Positions 1-7,957 of a DNA stretch of 64,000 nucleotides are shown here, piece by piece (the first letter of the stretch is position 1; each line of letters starts with the position of its first letter). A model generated the notes under the pieces. The model ran no database searches. It was not told the DNA's origin and was given only the letters and a program-made list of their open reading frames with translations. This stretch comes from Micromonospora echinofusca. GTDB taxonomy: Bacteria; Actinomycetota; Actinomycetes; Mycobacteriales; Micromonosporaceae. The stretch lies in contig NZ_LT607733.1 in NCBI RefSeq assembly GCF_900091445.1, positions 2,125,501 to 2,189,500 of the forward strand. The letters are read 5' to 3'. Made by a program: the position numbers and the translations under genes.

Positions 1-8
1 CCGAGCGG

Positions 9-1721
9 TCACCGATGACCACCGCCCGCCTCGGTGGCGTCGCGCAGAACGCCAGCATCGGTCAGCGTCACCACGCGGCCGGCTCTGTGTCGCGCGGTGC
101 CGGGTCGTGTCAGGTGCAGCACCGTCACCGTGCCGACCAACTCGCCCAGGCGGTCGTGCACGCGTCGTCCGGTCTCCATGTCGACCTGGGTCAGCGCGTC
201 GTCGAGGACGAGGATCCCAGGTTCCATCAGGAGCGCCCGGGCGAGGGCCAGGCGTTGGCGTTGCCCGCCGGAGAGGAGGTGTCCCTGATCGCCGACCACG
301 GTGTCCAGACCCTCGGGCAGCGAGTGGATCACCTCGTCGGCAGCGGCAAGGCGCAGGGCCCGGTCGAGTTGCGCGTCGGTGGCCATGGACCGGCCGATGA
401 GCAGGTTGTCCCGGACGGTGCCGTGCAACAGGGTGACTTCCTGCGGGACGTAGCCCACCGTGCCGCGCAGGGAGGCGAGCGTGACGTCGGAGACGTCGAC
501 GCCGTTGACCAGCAGGCGGCCGGAGTCCGGCGGCCAGAGCCGTACCAGGAGCCCGGCCAGGGCCGACTTGCCGCAACCACCGGGGCCCTCGATCGTCACG
601 TGCTCACCGGCCATTACGTGCAACCGGATCCGGCGCAGGCCCGGCCATGTCCCGCCGGGATGCCGGAAGCAGAGGTCGTCGAGGGTGACGGAAGCCCCGC
701 CGGAAGGTCGGGGGAGGTGGACCGCGTCAGGACGGTCGGTCATCGTCGCGCGTCGGTCCAGCACCTCGAAGACGCGTACGGCGCTAGCGGCGGCCCGCCG
801 GGCGGAGCCGAACAACCCGACCATCGAGGCGACCGGCCAGACCAGCAGCGCCATGTAGGTGCTCAGCGCCACGAGGGTGCCCACAGTCAGCGATCCCCGG
901 ATCGTCAGGTAGCCGCCGAACCAGACGATGAGCACCAGCCCGATCTCGGGCAGCCCGATCGTCCAGGGCAGGTAACGGGCCTGGAGAGCGGAGGCGGCCA
1001 CGTTCTGCTCGCGAACCTCGATCGACCTGCGGGTGAACGCCCGGATTTCCTCGTTCTCCCGGCCGAGCCCCTTGACGACCCGGATGCCCGCCGCGTTCTC
1101 CTCGGCGTGCGTGGCCAGCGCGGCCACCCTCTCCTGGAGGGTGGCCGAGACGGCGAACGTCCTGCGGCCGTAGCCCACGGTGACTAGACCGAACAGCGGC
1201 AGGACGCAGGTGGCGGCGAGTCCCACCGGCCAGGACAGCAACCAGATCTGGGTCAGGGCGGCGGCAGCGGTCAGCGAGTTGAGGATGATGAACAGAGCGG
1301 AGTAGGAAACGAAGGCGCGGATGATCCGCACGTCGGATCCGACGAGGGAGAGCACCCGGCCGCTCTCGACGCGGCTGTGCCAGCCAACGTCGAGCGAGAG
1401 CAGGTGGCGGAACAGCCGGGCCCGCAGGTCGGCCTCCAGTCGCAGTCCGACGCCACCGCTGGCCTCCCGACGAACGATGTCGCAGAGCCAACGCAGGGCG
1501 GCCAGCCCGAGCAGGAGCCACAGGCCGTCGGTGGTGGCGTCGCTGTCGCGGGGCACCAGTCCGTGATCGATGATGTGCCGGATCACCAGGGGCAGTGCGT
1601 TGGTGAGGAGGATGACCAGGACGCCCAACCCGACTGCCGCCGCGGCCGCCCGCCACTGGGGCCGCAGCAGTGCCACTACGCGGAGCAGGCCATCCCGCTC
1701 GTTGACGGCGTCGGTCGGCAT
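9..1721 (-). CDS. ABC transporter, fused permease and ATPase (exporter type)
   Basis: A 570-residue half-transporter: an N-terminal six-helix membrane domain (about residues 20-320) followed by a nucleotide-binding domain. Visible motifs are Walker A GPGGCGKS, the signature [15 protein letters not shown], and an H-loop histidine in TVLHLTRP. The Walker B end reads ILVLDDAL, so the catalytic glutamate that normally follows the aspartate is itself an aspartate. Transport may be slow or need a partner subunit. It is the last gene of the MNIO peptide operon, starting 11 bp after the amidotransferase stop. The natural inference is that it exports the modified peptide or gives self-protection. There is no C39 peptidase domain, so leader removal must happen elsewhere. 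The fold is certain; the substrate is inferred from context only. Confidence 0.9.
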   Translation of the reverse strand: MPTDAVNERDGLLRVVALLRPQWRAAAAAVGLGVLVILLTNALPLVIRHIIDHGLVPRDSDATTDGLWLLLGLAALRWLCDIVRREASGGVGLRLEADLRARLFRHLLSLDVGWHSRVESGRVLSLVGSDVRIIRAFVSYSALFIILNSLTAAAALTQIWLLSWPVGLAATCVLPLFGLVTVGYGRRTFAVSATLQERVAALATHAEENAAGIRVVKGLGRENEEIRAFTRRSIEVREQNVAASALQARYLPWTIGLPEIGLVLIVWFGGYLTIRGSLTVGTLVALSTYMALLVWPVASMVGLFGSARRAAASAVRVFEVLDRRATMTDRPDAVHLPRPSGGASVTLDDLCFRHPGGTWPGLRRIRLHVMAGEHVTIEGPGGCGKSALAGLLVRLWPPDSGRLLVNGVDVSDVTLASLRGTVGYVPQEVTLLHGTVRDNLLIGRSMATDAQLDRALRLAAADEVIHSLPEGLDTVVGDQGHLLSGGQRQRLALARALLMEPGILVLDDALTQVDMETGRRVHDRLGELVGTVTVLHLTRPGTARHRAGRVVTLTDAGVLRDATEAGGGHR

Positions 1722-1732
1722 AGGACTCCTGG

Positions 1733-3484
1733 TCAGCCGCGTAGGGAGAGGGCCGGGCGGCGGGCCTGCTCCGTCATGAAGTCGAGCATGGTGAACCCGT
1801 CGGGCAGCACGCCCCGGTATCGGGTGAAGATCTCCCGGTACAGGTTGAACACCAGCAGGTCGGACTTCTGGTCGAAGTAGGCGCCGTACTCGTCGTCGCG
1901 CAGGTAGTCCACCGGCAGCACCTGCTCGCAGAGGCGGATGAACCGCTCCCGGTGCCCGAGTACCGAGGTGGGTGCCCCGATCTTGCGGCGCAGCACGCTG
2001 CCCACCAGGTTGACCTCGTCACCCCAGGTGGTGAGGACGGCATGCTTCAACAGGCGCTTGGTGATGCCCAACTCCCAGTCGACCCGGTGCGCAAGCGGCT
2101 GGCGGAAGGCGAACTCGACCACCCGGTGGTCGAGGAAGGGCACCCGCATCTCCAGGCTCGCCGCCATCGAGGAGGCGTCGAGGAGCTCCAGGTGGTCCCG
2201 GGTGAGCTGTTCCCGCATGTTCTCGGCGAACAGCGTCCGCAGGTACTCGGGGAATGGCTGGTCGGCCGTGAGGGAGTCCAGGAACTCCCGGCCCCGAGCG
2301 CTGACGCTGCGTCCCGACGTTTCGAGGACGGCGAGTCGGTCGAGCATCCGACGGGTGCGGAACCGCCGGTCGACGTACTCGCCGTAACCACCGAACACCT
2401 CGTCCGCGCCCTCGCCGTTGAGACACACCTTCACATCGCGGCCGATGCGTCGGCAGAGGACGTTGAGTGCGATCCCGCCGAGACCGGCGGGCTGTTCAGC
2501 GGCCGTGAGGTAGCGGGGGATGGCGGCGACAAAGTCCTGGAAGCTCAGGATCGACACATGGTGGTCCAGTCCGAACTGCCGGGCCAGCCGTCGGGCCTGC
2601 ACCACGTCGGGATGGTCCGGACGGTCCCCGATCGTGTACGCGCGGATCGGGCCGTCGTGCAGGTCGCGCATGAGCCGTGCCAGGAGCGTCGAGTCGAGCC
2701 CGCCGGAGAGCGTGACGCCGACCTCGACCTCGGCCATCAGGTGCGATTGGACGGTGTTCCGCAGCAGGTCCATGAGTTCGGCGGCGGCCTCGGGTAACGG
2801 GACCGGCTCGGGGTCGACGTCCGGCAGCGTGTGGTAGCGGGTGAGCGCGGTGACCAGCCGGCCCTCTGCCACGACCGCGCTGAGCACGTGGCCGGGCGGC
2901 AGGCTCACCACCCCGCGCAGCAGGGTGCCCGGGCCGGCGGGATGGCCGAGCACGACGGTGTCGACCAGCGCCTCGCCGTCGATCTCGGGCGTCAGCGAGG
3001 AGTTCTGTAGCAGGGCCTTGACCTCGGATCCGAACAGCAGGGCGCCGTCGACCTCGGCGTAGTGCAGCGGTTTGATGCCGAATCGGTCGCGGGCCAGCAG
3101 CAACCGTCCACCGTCAACGATCGCGAAGGCGAACATGCCCTGGAGATGATCGACGCAGCGGTCGCCGTACTCCTCGTACAGGTGCACGATGACCTCGGCG
3201 TCCGAGTCGGTACGGAAGTCGTGTCCCCGCCGCCGCAACTCGTCCCGGAGCTGTCGATAGTTGTAGATCTCGCAGTTGGCCACCACGTACACCTCGCGGC
3301 GGTCGCCGCGGATCGGTTGGGCGCCGTTGTCGATTCCGATGATGCTCAGGCGTCGATGACCGACGCCCACGACGCCCGCGTCGTACCGGCCCTCGTCGTC
3401 GGGGCCGCGGTGGCGCAGTACGTCCGTCATCGCCGTCAGAGCCGACCGGTCCTGACTGCCGAAGATTCCGGTGATACCGCACAT
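1733..3484 (-). CDS. Glutamine-dependent asparagine-synthetase-like amidotransferase
   Basis: A 583-residue class II glutamine amidotransferase fused to an ATP-pyrophosphatase domain. The start at 3484 is chosen because the mature enzyme must begin Met-Cys (MCGITGIFG), with Cys2 as the glutaminase nucleophile. An upstream in-frame ATG at 3622 would bury that cysteine and overlap the partner gene. RHRGPDD and TDSDAEV of the glutaminase site are present, but the usual NGEIYN reads NCEIYN. The synthetase half has the PP-loop SGGLDST (residues 260-266) and LNGEGADEVFGGY. It begins 2 bp after the upstream stop, so it is probably translationally coupled. In this operon it may amidate an acidic side chain or the C-terminus of the peptide (the core ends MEA). 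A lasso-cyclase role is less likely because Cys2 is intact and no leader protease is present. Ordinary asparagine synthesis cannot be excluded. Confidence 0.88.
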   Translation of the reverse strand: MCGITGIFGSQDRSALTAMTDVLRHRGPDDEGRYDAGVVGVGHRRLSIIGIDNGAQPIRGDRREVYVVANCEIYNYRQLRDELRRRGHDFRTDSDAEVIVHLYEEYGDRCVDHLQGMFAFAIVDGGRLLLARDRFGIKPLHYAEVDGALLFGSEVKALLQNSSLTPEIDGEALVDTVVLGHPAGPGTLLRGVVSLPPGHVLSAVVAEGRLVTALTRYHTLPDVDPEPVPLPEAAAELMDLLRNTVQSHLMAEVEVGVTLSGGLDSTLLARLMRDLHDGPIRAYTIGDRPDHPDVVQARRLARQFGLDHHVSILSFQDFVAAIPRYLTAAEQPAGLGGIALNVLCRRIGRDVKVCLNGEGADEVFGGYGEYVDRRFRTRRMLDRLAVLETSGRSVSARGREFLDSLTADQPFPEYLRTLFAENMREQLTRDHLELLDASSMAASLEMRVPFLDHRVVEFAFRQPLAHRVDWELGITKRLLKHAVLTTWGDEVNLVGSVLRRKIGAPTSVLGHRERFIRLCEQVLPVDYLRDDEYGAYFDQKSDLLVFNLYREIFTRYRGVLPDGFTMLDFMTEQARRPALSLRG

Positions 3485-3486
3485 CC

Positions 3487-4317
3487 TCAGCACGTCCTTC
3501 CGGTCGTCAGCGCGATCGCCCCGAACCGGTGCAGGGCGCGGAGCGCCTCGACGACCGGGCGCGGGTCGGGGTAGGCAGAAGCGATCTCGTCCACGGTGCG
3601 GACGCCGTCGCACCGCCGCCACACCGACTCCATCGCGACGTTGAGCCGACAGGTCTGCACGAGGGCCTTCAGCGGCCGCTTGACGAACAGGATCCGTACC
3701 GGCTCGGCCAACGGCGACACGTGCTCGGGCACATCACCGGACTGCAACCTTGGCAGAAGGGCGGTCAGGTCGTGTCGGAAATGGTCGACGAGCACATGGG
3801 GGCCGGTGATCGGCACGTGGTCGCCGAACGACCCTTGCGGGGTGGTCCGGTGCGCGAACTCGGCGGCACTGGCACAGGACGCGACGCCGAACCCCTGCAC
3901 CAGCAGGTGTTTCTCGTACCGGAGCAGATCCCACGCGTACGCGGGCTGCAACTCGCCCTCGGCGAACAGCTTCTCCGCGAACTCGCACAGCCGGGTGGTG
4001 GCCAGGATGACGGCGCTCTCCGCGACCGGGATCGGGGGATACTCCCGACAGAAGCGGACCAGGTGGCGGTCCAGTTGGGTGTGCAGGACCAGCGCCGACA
4101 ACGGCGTCGACTTGAGCGCCAGGCCCAGCCGGGCGTGCGCGAGGTTGCCGGCGTGCAGCCGCAGTCGCTTCCGGTCCATCCGCCGCAGGCTGTCCAGCTC
4201 CCGTTCGGTGAGGTCGTATCCCGGCGGCCGGTCCGCGCCCTCGGCGAAGAACTCCCGCTGGAAGTACGGATCGGTGAGTAGCCGGCTGAACACCCGCTGC
4301 ATGTCGAGCAGGCTCAT
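3487..4317 (-). CDS. MNIO partner protein with PqqD-like C-terminal domain
   Basis: A 276-residue protein whose N-terminus (LLDMQRVFSRLLTDPYF) resembles the helical start of DUF2063-type partners found beside DUF692 enzymes. The last 75 residues look like a PqqD or RiPP-recognition winged helix, with the pattern CDGVRTVDEIASAY followed by VVEALRALHRFGAIAL. It overlaps the MNIO gene by 4 bp (ATGA), so the two are made together. In characterised MNIO systems the partner binds the leader peptide and presents the substrate. That role fits here but is inferred. The C-terminal half is visibly related to the tail of the operon's glycosyltransferase (see findings). It also carries a few cysteines (SCAS, the C-terminal Cys). 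I cannot assign a formal family name without a profile search. Confidence 0.75.
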   Translation of the reverse strand: MSLLDMQRVFSRLLTDPYFQREFFAEGADRPPGYDLTERELDSLRRMDRKRLRLHAGNLAHARLGLALKSTPLSALVLHTQLDRHLVRFCREYPPIPVAESAVILATTRLCEFAEKLFAEGELQPAYAWDLLRYEKHLLVQGFGVASCASAAEFAHRTTPQGSFGDHVPITGPHVLVDHFRHDLTALLPRLQSGDVPEHVSPLAEPVRILFVKRPLKALVQTCRLNVAMESVWRRCDGVRTVDEIASAYPDPRPVVEALRALHRFGAIALTTGRTC

Positions 4318-5153
4318 GAGCCGGCTTCCACCCGGTCGGGCAGCAGGTCCCGGGCGCGGTCCAGGTGGTCGAGCAGCTCTGCGAACTCCGGCCAGTCAGA
4401 GTCCCACTCGAGCAGGATCGCCTTTACCGGGGCGCGTTGCACCACATGGGCCGCCAGCTGCCAGACATGCTCGTTGACGGGGCTGCTGTGGGTGTCGACG
4501 ATCATCCCGGCCATCTCGACCCCGCCGGCGATGTGCATCTGCACCGCCCGCTCCAGCGGTATGGAGTCGAGGAACTCGTACGGGTCGAAGCCCAGGTTCA
4601 CCGAGTTGATCCACACGTTGTTCACGTCGATCAGTAGGCCGGTGTCGGTTTCCTCCAGTACCCGGGTGAGAAACGCGCCCTCGCTGAGGTCGTTGCCGGG
4701 GACGGGGAAGTAGTAGGTGACGTTTTCCAGCAGGAAGGGCGGATCCGGGATTCGTGTCTTCAATTGCCGGACATTTCGGCACACGGCGTCGAGGCTCTCT
4801 TCGGTGAACCATACCGGAGTGAGTTGCTCAACATCGACCTCGGGCACCTTTGTGAAGCTGAGGTGGTCGCTGAACCAGTAGCCCTTCGTGGCCTCCACGA
4901 ACTGCGCGAGCCTATCCAGGTAATCGTCGTCGAGAGGCGCGGCCGTGCCTACGGAGAGGCCAACGCCGTGGGGAACCAACGGAAAGGTGTCGCTGAGTTC
5001 CAGAAGCCGCAGGAGCTTCTCCGGCGGGGCGTGGAGATACTGGTCGGAAATTACCTCGAGAAAGTCGATTCGGTCCGCGTTGGCGACGATGTCGTGGTGC
5101 AGCGCCGTGCGGTACCCCAGGCCGGCGCCGAGCCGTGGTAGAGCCTTGCTCAT
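4314..5153 (-). CDS. DUF692-family multinuclear non-haem iron oxidative enzyme (MNIO)
   Basis: A 279-residue TIM-barrel-type DUF692 protein with the whole metal-ligand set visible: PHGVGLS (His62), SDHLSF (Asp96, His97), LLENVT (Glu143), IDVNNVW (Asp176, Asn178), HIAGG (His207), DTHSSPV (Asp220, His222) and LLEWD (Glu249). Family members (MbnB, TglH, ChrH) bind two or three iron ions and use oxygen to rearrange cysteine residues of ribosomal peptides. Products include oxazolone-thioamides, 3-thia-amino acids and thiooxazole-type groups. The start has AGGAGG 6 bp upstream. The gene lies 80 bp after the Cys-rich precursor and overlaps its partner gene. The cysteine array of that peptide is the obvious substrate. 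The family assignment is strong; the exact chemistry cannot be read from sequence. Confidence 0.93.
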   Translation of the reverse strand: MSKALPRLGAGLGYRTALHHDIVANADRIDFLEVISDQYLHAPPEKLLRLLELSDTFPLVPHGVGLSVGTAAPLDDDYLDRLAQFVEATKGYWFSDHLSFTKVPEVDVEQLTPVWFTEESLDAVCRNVRQLKTRIPDPPFLLENVTYYFPVPGNDLSEGAFLTRVLEETDTGLLIDVNNVWINSVNLGFDPYEFLDSIPLERAVQMHIAGGVEMAGMIVDTHSSPVNEHVWQLAAHVVQRAPVKAILLEWDSDWPEFAELLDHLDRARDLLPDRVEAGS

Positions 5154-5233
5154 TGCATCCTCCTGTGGAAAATTGTGAGGAGTGCGGGCTGCGGTGCCGG
5201 CCTAGGGCATCAGCGGCTTGGGTCAGAAGGCGG

Positions 5234-5365
5234 TCAGGCCTCCATACCGCAGCCCGTGCACCCACCGCAGCTCGAGCAACTCGCGCAGCCGGGGGCGTCG
5301 GTGTCGGGGACGTTGCTGAGCGAGAGTTCCTCCATCTCGAACACGATGTCCTCCTTGGTTTCCAT
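5234..5365 (-). CDS. Cys-rich RiPP precursor peptide with (Cys-x-x)5 core
   Basis: A 43-residue peptide. The start at 5365 has a near-perfect ribosome site (GGGAGGTGA); an in-frame ATG at 5416 lacks one. Residues 1-26 form an acidic leader rich in Glu and Asp (motif VFEMEELSLSN, then VPDTDAPG). Residues 27-43 are CASCSSCGGCTGCGMEA, with cysteines at 27, 30, 33, 36 and 39, an exact three-residue period. It lies between the glycosyltransferase and the MNIO gene on the same strand. The leader/core layout, strong translation signal and adjacent modifying enzymes make a precursor role very likely. The array recalls methanobactin and bufferin cores, so a metal-binding product is possible but untested. 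The trailing MEA could be a follower that is trimmed. Confidence 0.88.
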   Translation of the reverse strand: METKEDIVFEMEELSLSNVPDTDAPGCASCSSCGGCTGCGMEA

Positions 5366-5426
5366 GTGGTTCACCTCCCTTCGTGGACGAGTGGCCGACC
5401 GACGGTGCGGACGCACTGCCGGGGTC

Positions 5427-7355
5427 TCAGGGGGCGCGGTCCGGGACGGCGTTCTCCAGCACCACCGCGCCCTCGCCGCGCAGGCGCACGAGGGCGCCGA
5501 CGACGTCGATCTCCGGGGCTGGGGCCAGCGCGGCGACGATGTCGCCCACGGTGCGGGTACCGTCGCAGAGGCCGAGTAGGCGACGGGTGCCGTCGTTGAG
5601 GCGCAACTCGCGGTGCTCCAGGTTGGGGTACCGGACGAAACAGACGACGCAGCCTTTGCCCGCCTCGCCGACAGCGGCGCGGACCGGGTCGGACGGCTGG
5701 CAGAACAACTCGGTCACGTCGTGGTCGAACGACTCCACCAGGGTCGTGCGGGTGCGGCGCGGCACCATCCGCCGCAGGACCGGCGTCGAGAATCGGGTGC
5801 CGGCGTGCACGTCCCGGTCGTACGGGCCGTCCTGACTGGCCCAGAGCCGGCCCCGCTGGTAGCGCAGCACGTCGGCGAGGTAAGCCGGGGGAACGGCGGC
5901 AGCCGCCGCGGCCTGGTCCAGATGCCGGTTCAGGTGGTCACAGAACGCCTCGGCGATGGCGAACTCGTCGGCCGGCGGTGTGGCGTCCCGCGTCGCCGCG
6001 AACCCGGCGACGACGTCGGACCAGGCTGCGCCGAACAACGCGGCCAACTTCGGTGTCAGCTCGGCCAGCAGGTCGGGCAGGTGTGGGGGTGCGGGCATCC
6101 CCCGGGCCGACGAAGTGATGTCGACCAGCGACTCCCAGGCGTCGGCGAAGACGTCGAAGGTGTCGAACTCGGTGCCGAGCAGACCTCCCGCCGCGCCGAT
6201 GCGGGCGGCCTCGTCGGGGTCGCGGACGACCAGTTCGAGTTGCGCAGCCAGCTTCTCGTGCTCCTTGGGGTCAGCGACGGTCAGGACGTTCTCCTGGTCG
6301 ATCAGGCGGTGGGCGTACGACTGCTTCTCGAGGATCTCCCCGGACAGCACCAGGCAGGTGCCGCAGGAAAGCACCTCCCGCGGTACGACCGGACCATGTA
6401 TGCCGATCGGAAAGTCCCGCTCCAGGAAGCACACGGCCGTGCAGGTACGGATGAACCGGGCCACCCGCCACGGCGGGACGAACCCGAGGATGGTGCTCCG
6501 GTCGGCCAGGCCGGCAACGCGGATCTCCGAGCGCATCCGGTCGAGCTGGGATTCACCACTGAGGAATAGCGCGTTGAAGCGAAGTCCTCGGCCGGCGAGG
6601 ATGGCCATGGCCGCGATCAGGTCGAACGTGCCCTTCCGGTCGCCGGGCTTGCCGTACATGCCGATGGTCGGTAGCGCCGGGTCGAGCTGGACGCCGGAGC
6701 CGTCGATGGACGCGGCGGCGATCTCGGCGGGGCTCATCGGCTCGGCTTCGGGTGAGAACGCCGATCGTGGCAGCGGGTAGGGCGGACCGGCCCGCAGCGC
6801 GTTGCGCTCGACACCCATGCCGAGGAACCGGCGTACCAGGGAGGGTTTGGTCGCGACGGCGGCGGCCGAGCGCAGGATCTCCTTGTAGACCGCCGCCAGC
6901 TCGGGCAGGCGCATGAGCCGGTCGAGGTCGCTACCGGCATGCTCGACCAGCATCGGCGTGCCGGTGAACGTCGACGCGAGGTGCCCGGCCACCACGTACG
7001 GCTCGAAGTAGTAGGCGACGATCAGTTCGCAGTCGTGTTCGCGAATCGTCGCGGTGGCCAGGCCGGTGAGCTTCGAGACGAATGGGTTGCTCAACGGGAT
7101 GTGTGTCATCCGGCGCGGCGTCATAGGCTCCGGGTTCAGCACCCTGACCGCGCCGCCCGAATCGGGGAATTGCGGTTCGTAGTGCTCCGCGTCCCCGTCC
7201 TCGAGACGCTGCCGGAAACGCGCCTCGACCTCGTTCGCGTTCGTTACCACGAATACTTGGTGACCGCGGGACGCCAAAGCTCTCGCGGCCCAGTAGTTCT
7301 GGGCACTGACGCCGCCCTCGATCGGAGGATACTTGCCGATAAAACATATCCTCAA
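5427..7355 (-). CDS. Family 4-type glycosyltransferase fused to MNIO-partner-like domain
   Basis: About 642 residues from a TTG start at 7355. That start is preferred because AGGAG lies about 8 bp upstream, a promoter (7392-7421) sits just before it, and the product begins directly at the first Rossmann strand (RICFIGKYPPIEGG). An ATG at 7499 lies upstream of that promoter and has no ribosome site. Residues 1 to about 400 form a GT-B glycosyltransferase (GIMYGKPG-type nucleotide-sugar region with GDRKGTFDL, and VPREVLSCGTC). The remaining 240 residues contain LRYQRGRLW, ESFDHDVTEL and CDGTRTVGDIVAAL. These match the order and wording of the partner protein (LRYEKHLLV, DHFRHDLTAL, CDGVRTVDEIASAY). 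It is the first gene of the operon and probably glycosylates the peptide, using the tail for leader recognition. The sugar and the acceptor are unknown. Confidence 0.8.
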   Translation of the reverse strand: MRICFIGKYPPIEGGVSAQNYWAARALASRGHQVFVVTNANEVEARFRQRLEDGDAEHYEPQFPDSGGAVRVLNPEPMTPRRMTHIPLSNPFVSKLTGLATATIREHDCELIVAYYFEPYVVAGHLASTFTGTPMLVEHAGSDLDRLMRLPELAAVYKEILRSAAAVATKPSLVRRFLGMGVERNALRAGPPYPLPRSAFSPEAEPMSPAEIAAASIDGSGVQLDPALPTIGMYGKPGDRKGTFDLIAAMAILAGRGLRFNALFLSGESQLDRMRSEIRVAGLADRSTILGFVPPWRVARFIRTCTAVCFLERDFPIGIHGPVVPREVLSCGTCLVLSGEILEKQSYAHRLIDQENVLTVADPKEHEKLAAQLELVVRDPDEAARIGAAGGLLGTEFDTFDVFADAWESLVDITSSARGMPAPPHLPDLLAELTPKLAALFGAAWSDVVAGFAATRDATPPADEFAIAEAFCDHLNRHLDQAAAAAAVPPAYLADVLRYQRGRLWASQDGPYDRDVHAGTRFSTPVLRRMVPRRTRTTLVESFDHDVTELFCQPSDPVRAAVGEAGKGCVVCFVRYPNLEHRELRLNDGTRRLLGLCDGTRTVGDIVAALAPAPEIDVVGALVRLRGEGAVVLENAVPDRAP

Positions 7356-7391
7356 GGATCCGCTCCTCTGGGTGAGGGGAGTTGCGAAGCG

Positions 7392-7421
7392 AGCGTAGGG
7401 GGAGCTCGAGTTTTCCGTCAA
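7392..7421 (-). promoter_or_regulatory. Candidate sigma70-type promoter of the MNIO operon
   Basis: Reading the minus strand, TTGACG (7421-7416) is followed after 18 bp by TACGCT (7397-7392). This gives a start of transcription near 7385, about 30 bp before the TTG start with its AGGAG site. No obvious operator repeat is seen. Confidence 0.55.
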
Positions 7422-7957
7422 CGGATCCGAGGGTCCGGGGCAGGGCTGAAGGCGCGTCAAATTGCGGGTAGACCCCGGAGGGTTGTCACGCTCGGTCATG
7501 TCCGGCCGAATGGATCAACAGTCTGAGTGCCGGGACAGGAAAAGCTCCGGAAACCCCCGGTCAACCGGAATCGCACAACCTGTCGGGCATTCGCGTCCAG
7601 GCCGCCGGCCAGGGTTGTCTGTCCGACATGCGTGACATCGGCCAGTGACGTCCGGGCCACGGATCGTTACGGTTGTGGCGGGAGAATGCAAAGCATTGGT
7701 AAGCCGCTGGCCAAACAGGTCATCGGGAACAGGAGGAGCCATTCCCTGCTAGCCCGAGCCCACTTCTAGCCTGTTCGGCGCTAGTTGCGCACTGCGGGAT
7801 ACCGGACAAGACGCCCGCCGGATCGTGCGCCCGGAGGGCTTCCCGCGGGTGCACGCCGATCGGACGGACCGCCGGGAGGCCCCGCCAGGACGCCGCCACC
7901 ACGTCGGTCTCCCGTCGATCCCGCCAGGGCGGCGTGCGTTCGGTGCCGACGAGAGGG
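7422..7957. other. Intergenic region without a supported gene
   Basis: About 535 bp, visibly less GC-rich than the neighbouring genes. Two short open frames (minus 7742-7515 and plus 7527-7769) lack ribosome sites and recognisable content. I see no further precursor peptide. The region may contain distal regulatory sequence for the operon to its left. Confidence 0.5.

Noticed and set aside
9..7355. Lasso-peptide cluster, because of the asparagine-synthetase homologue
   Set aside because: No B1/B2-type leader protease or lasso-type precursor (ring-forming Asp/Glu spacing) is present; Cys2 is intact, and the MNIO and partner explain the operon better.
7356..7499. ATG at 7499 as start of the glycosyltransferase
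   Set aside because: No ribosome site; it lies upstream of the likely promoter, and the added 48 residues look unstructured.
7515..7769. Two short Cys-containing frames in the intergenic region as extra precursor peptides
   Set aside because: No ribosome sites, no conserved leader/core pattern, and they lie upstream of the operon promoter.
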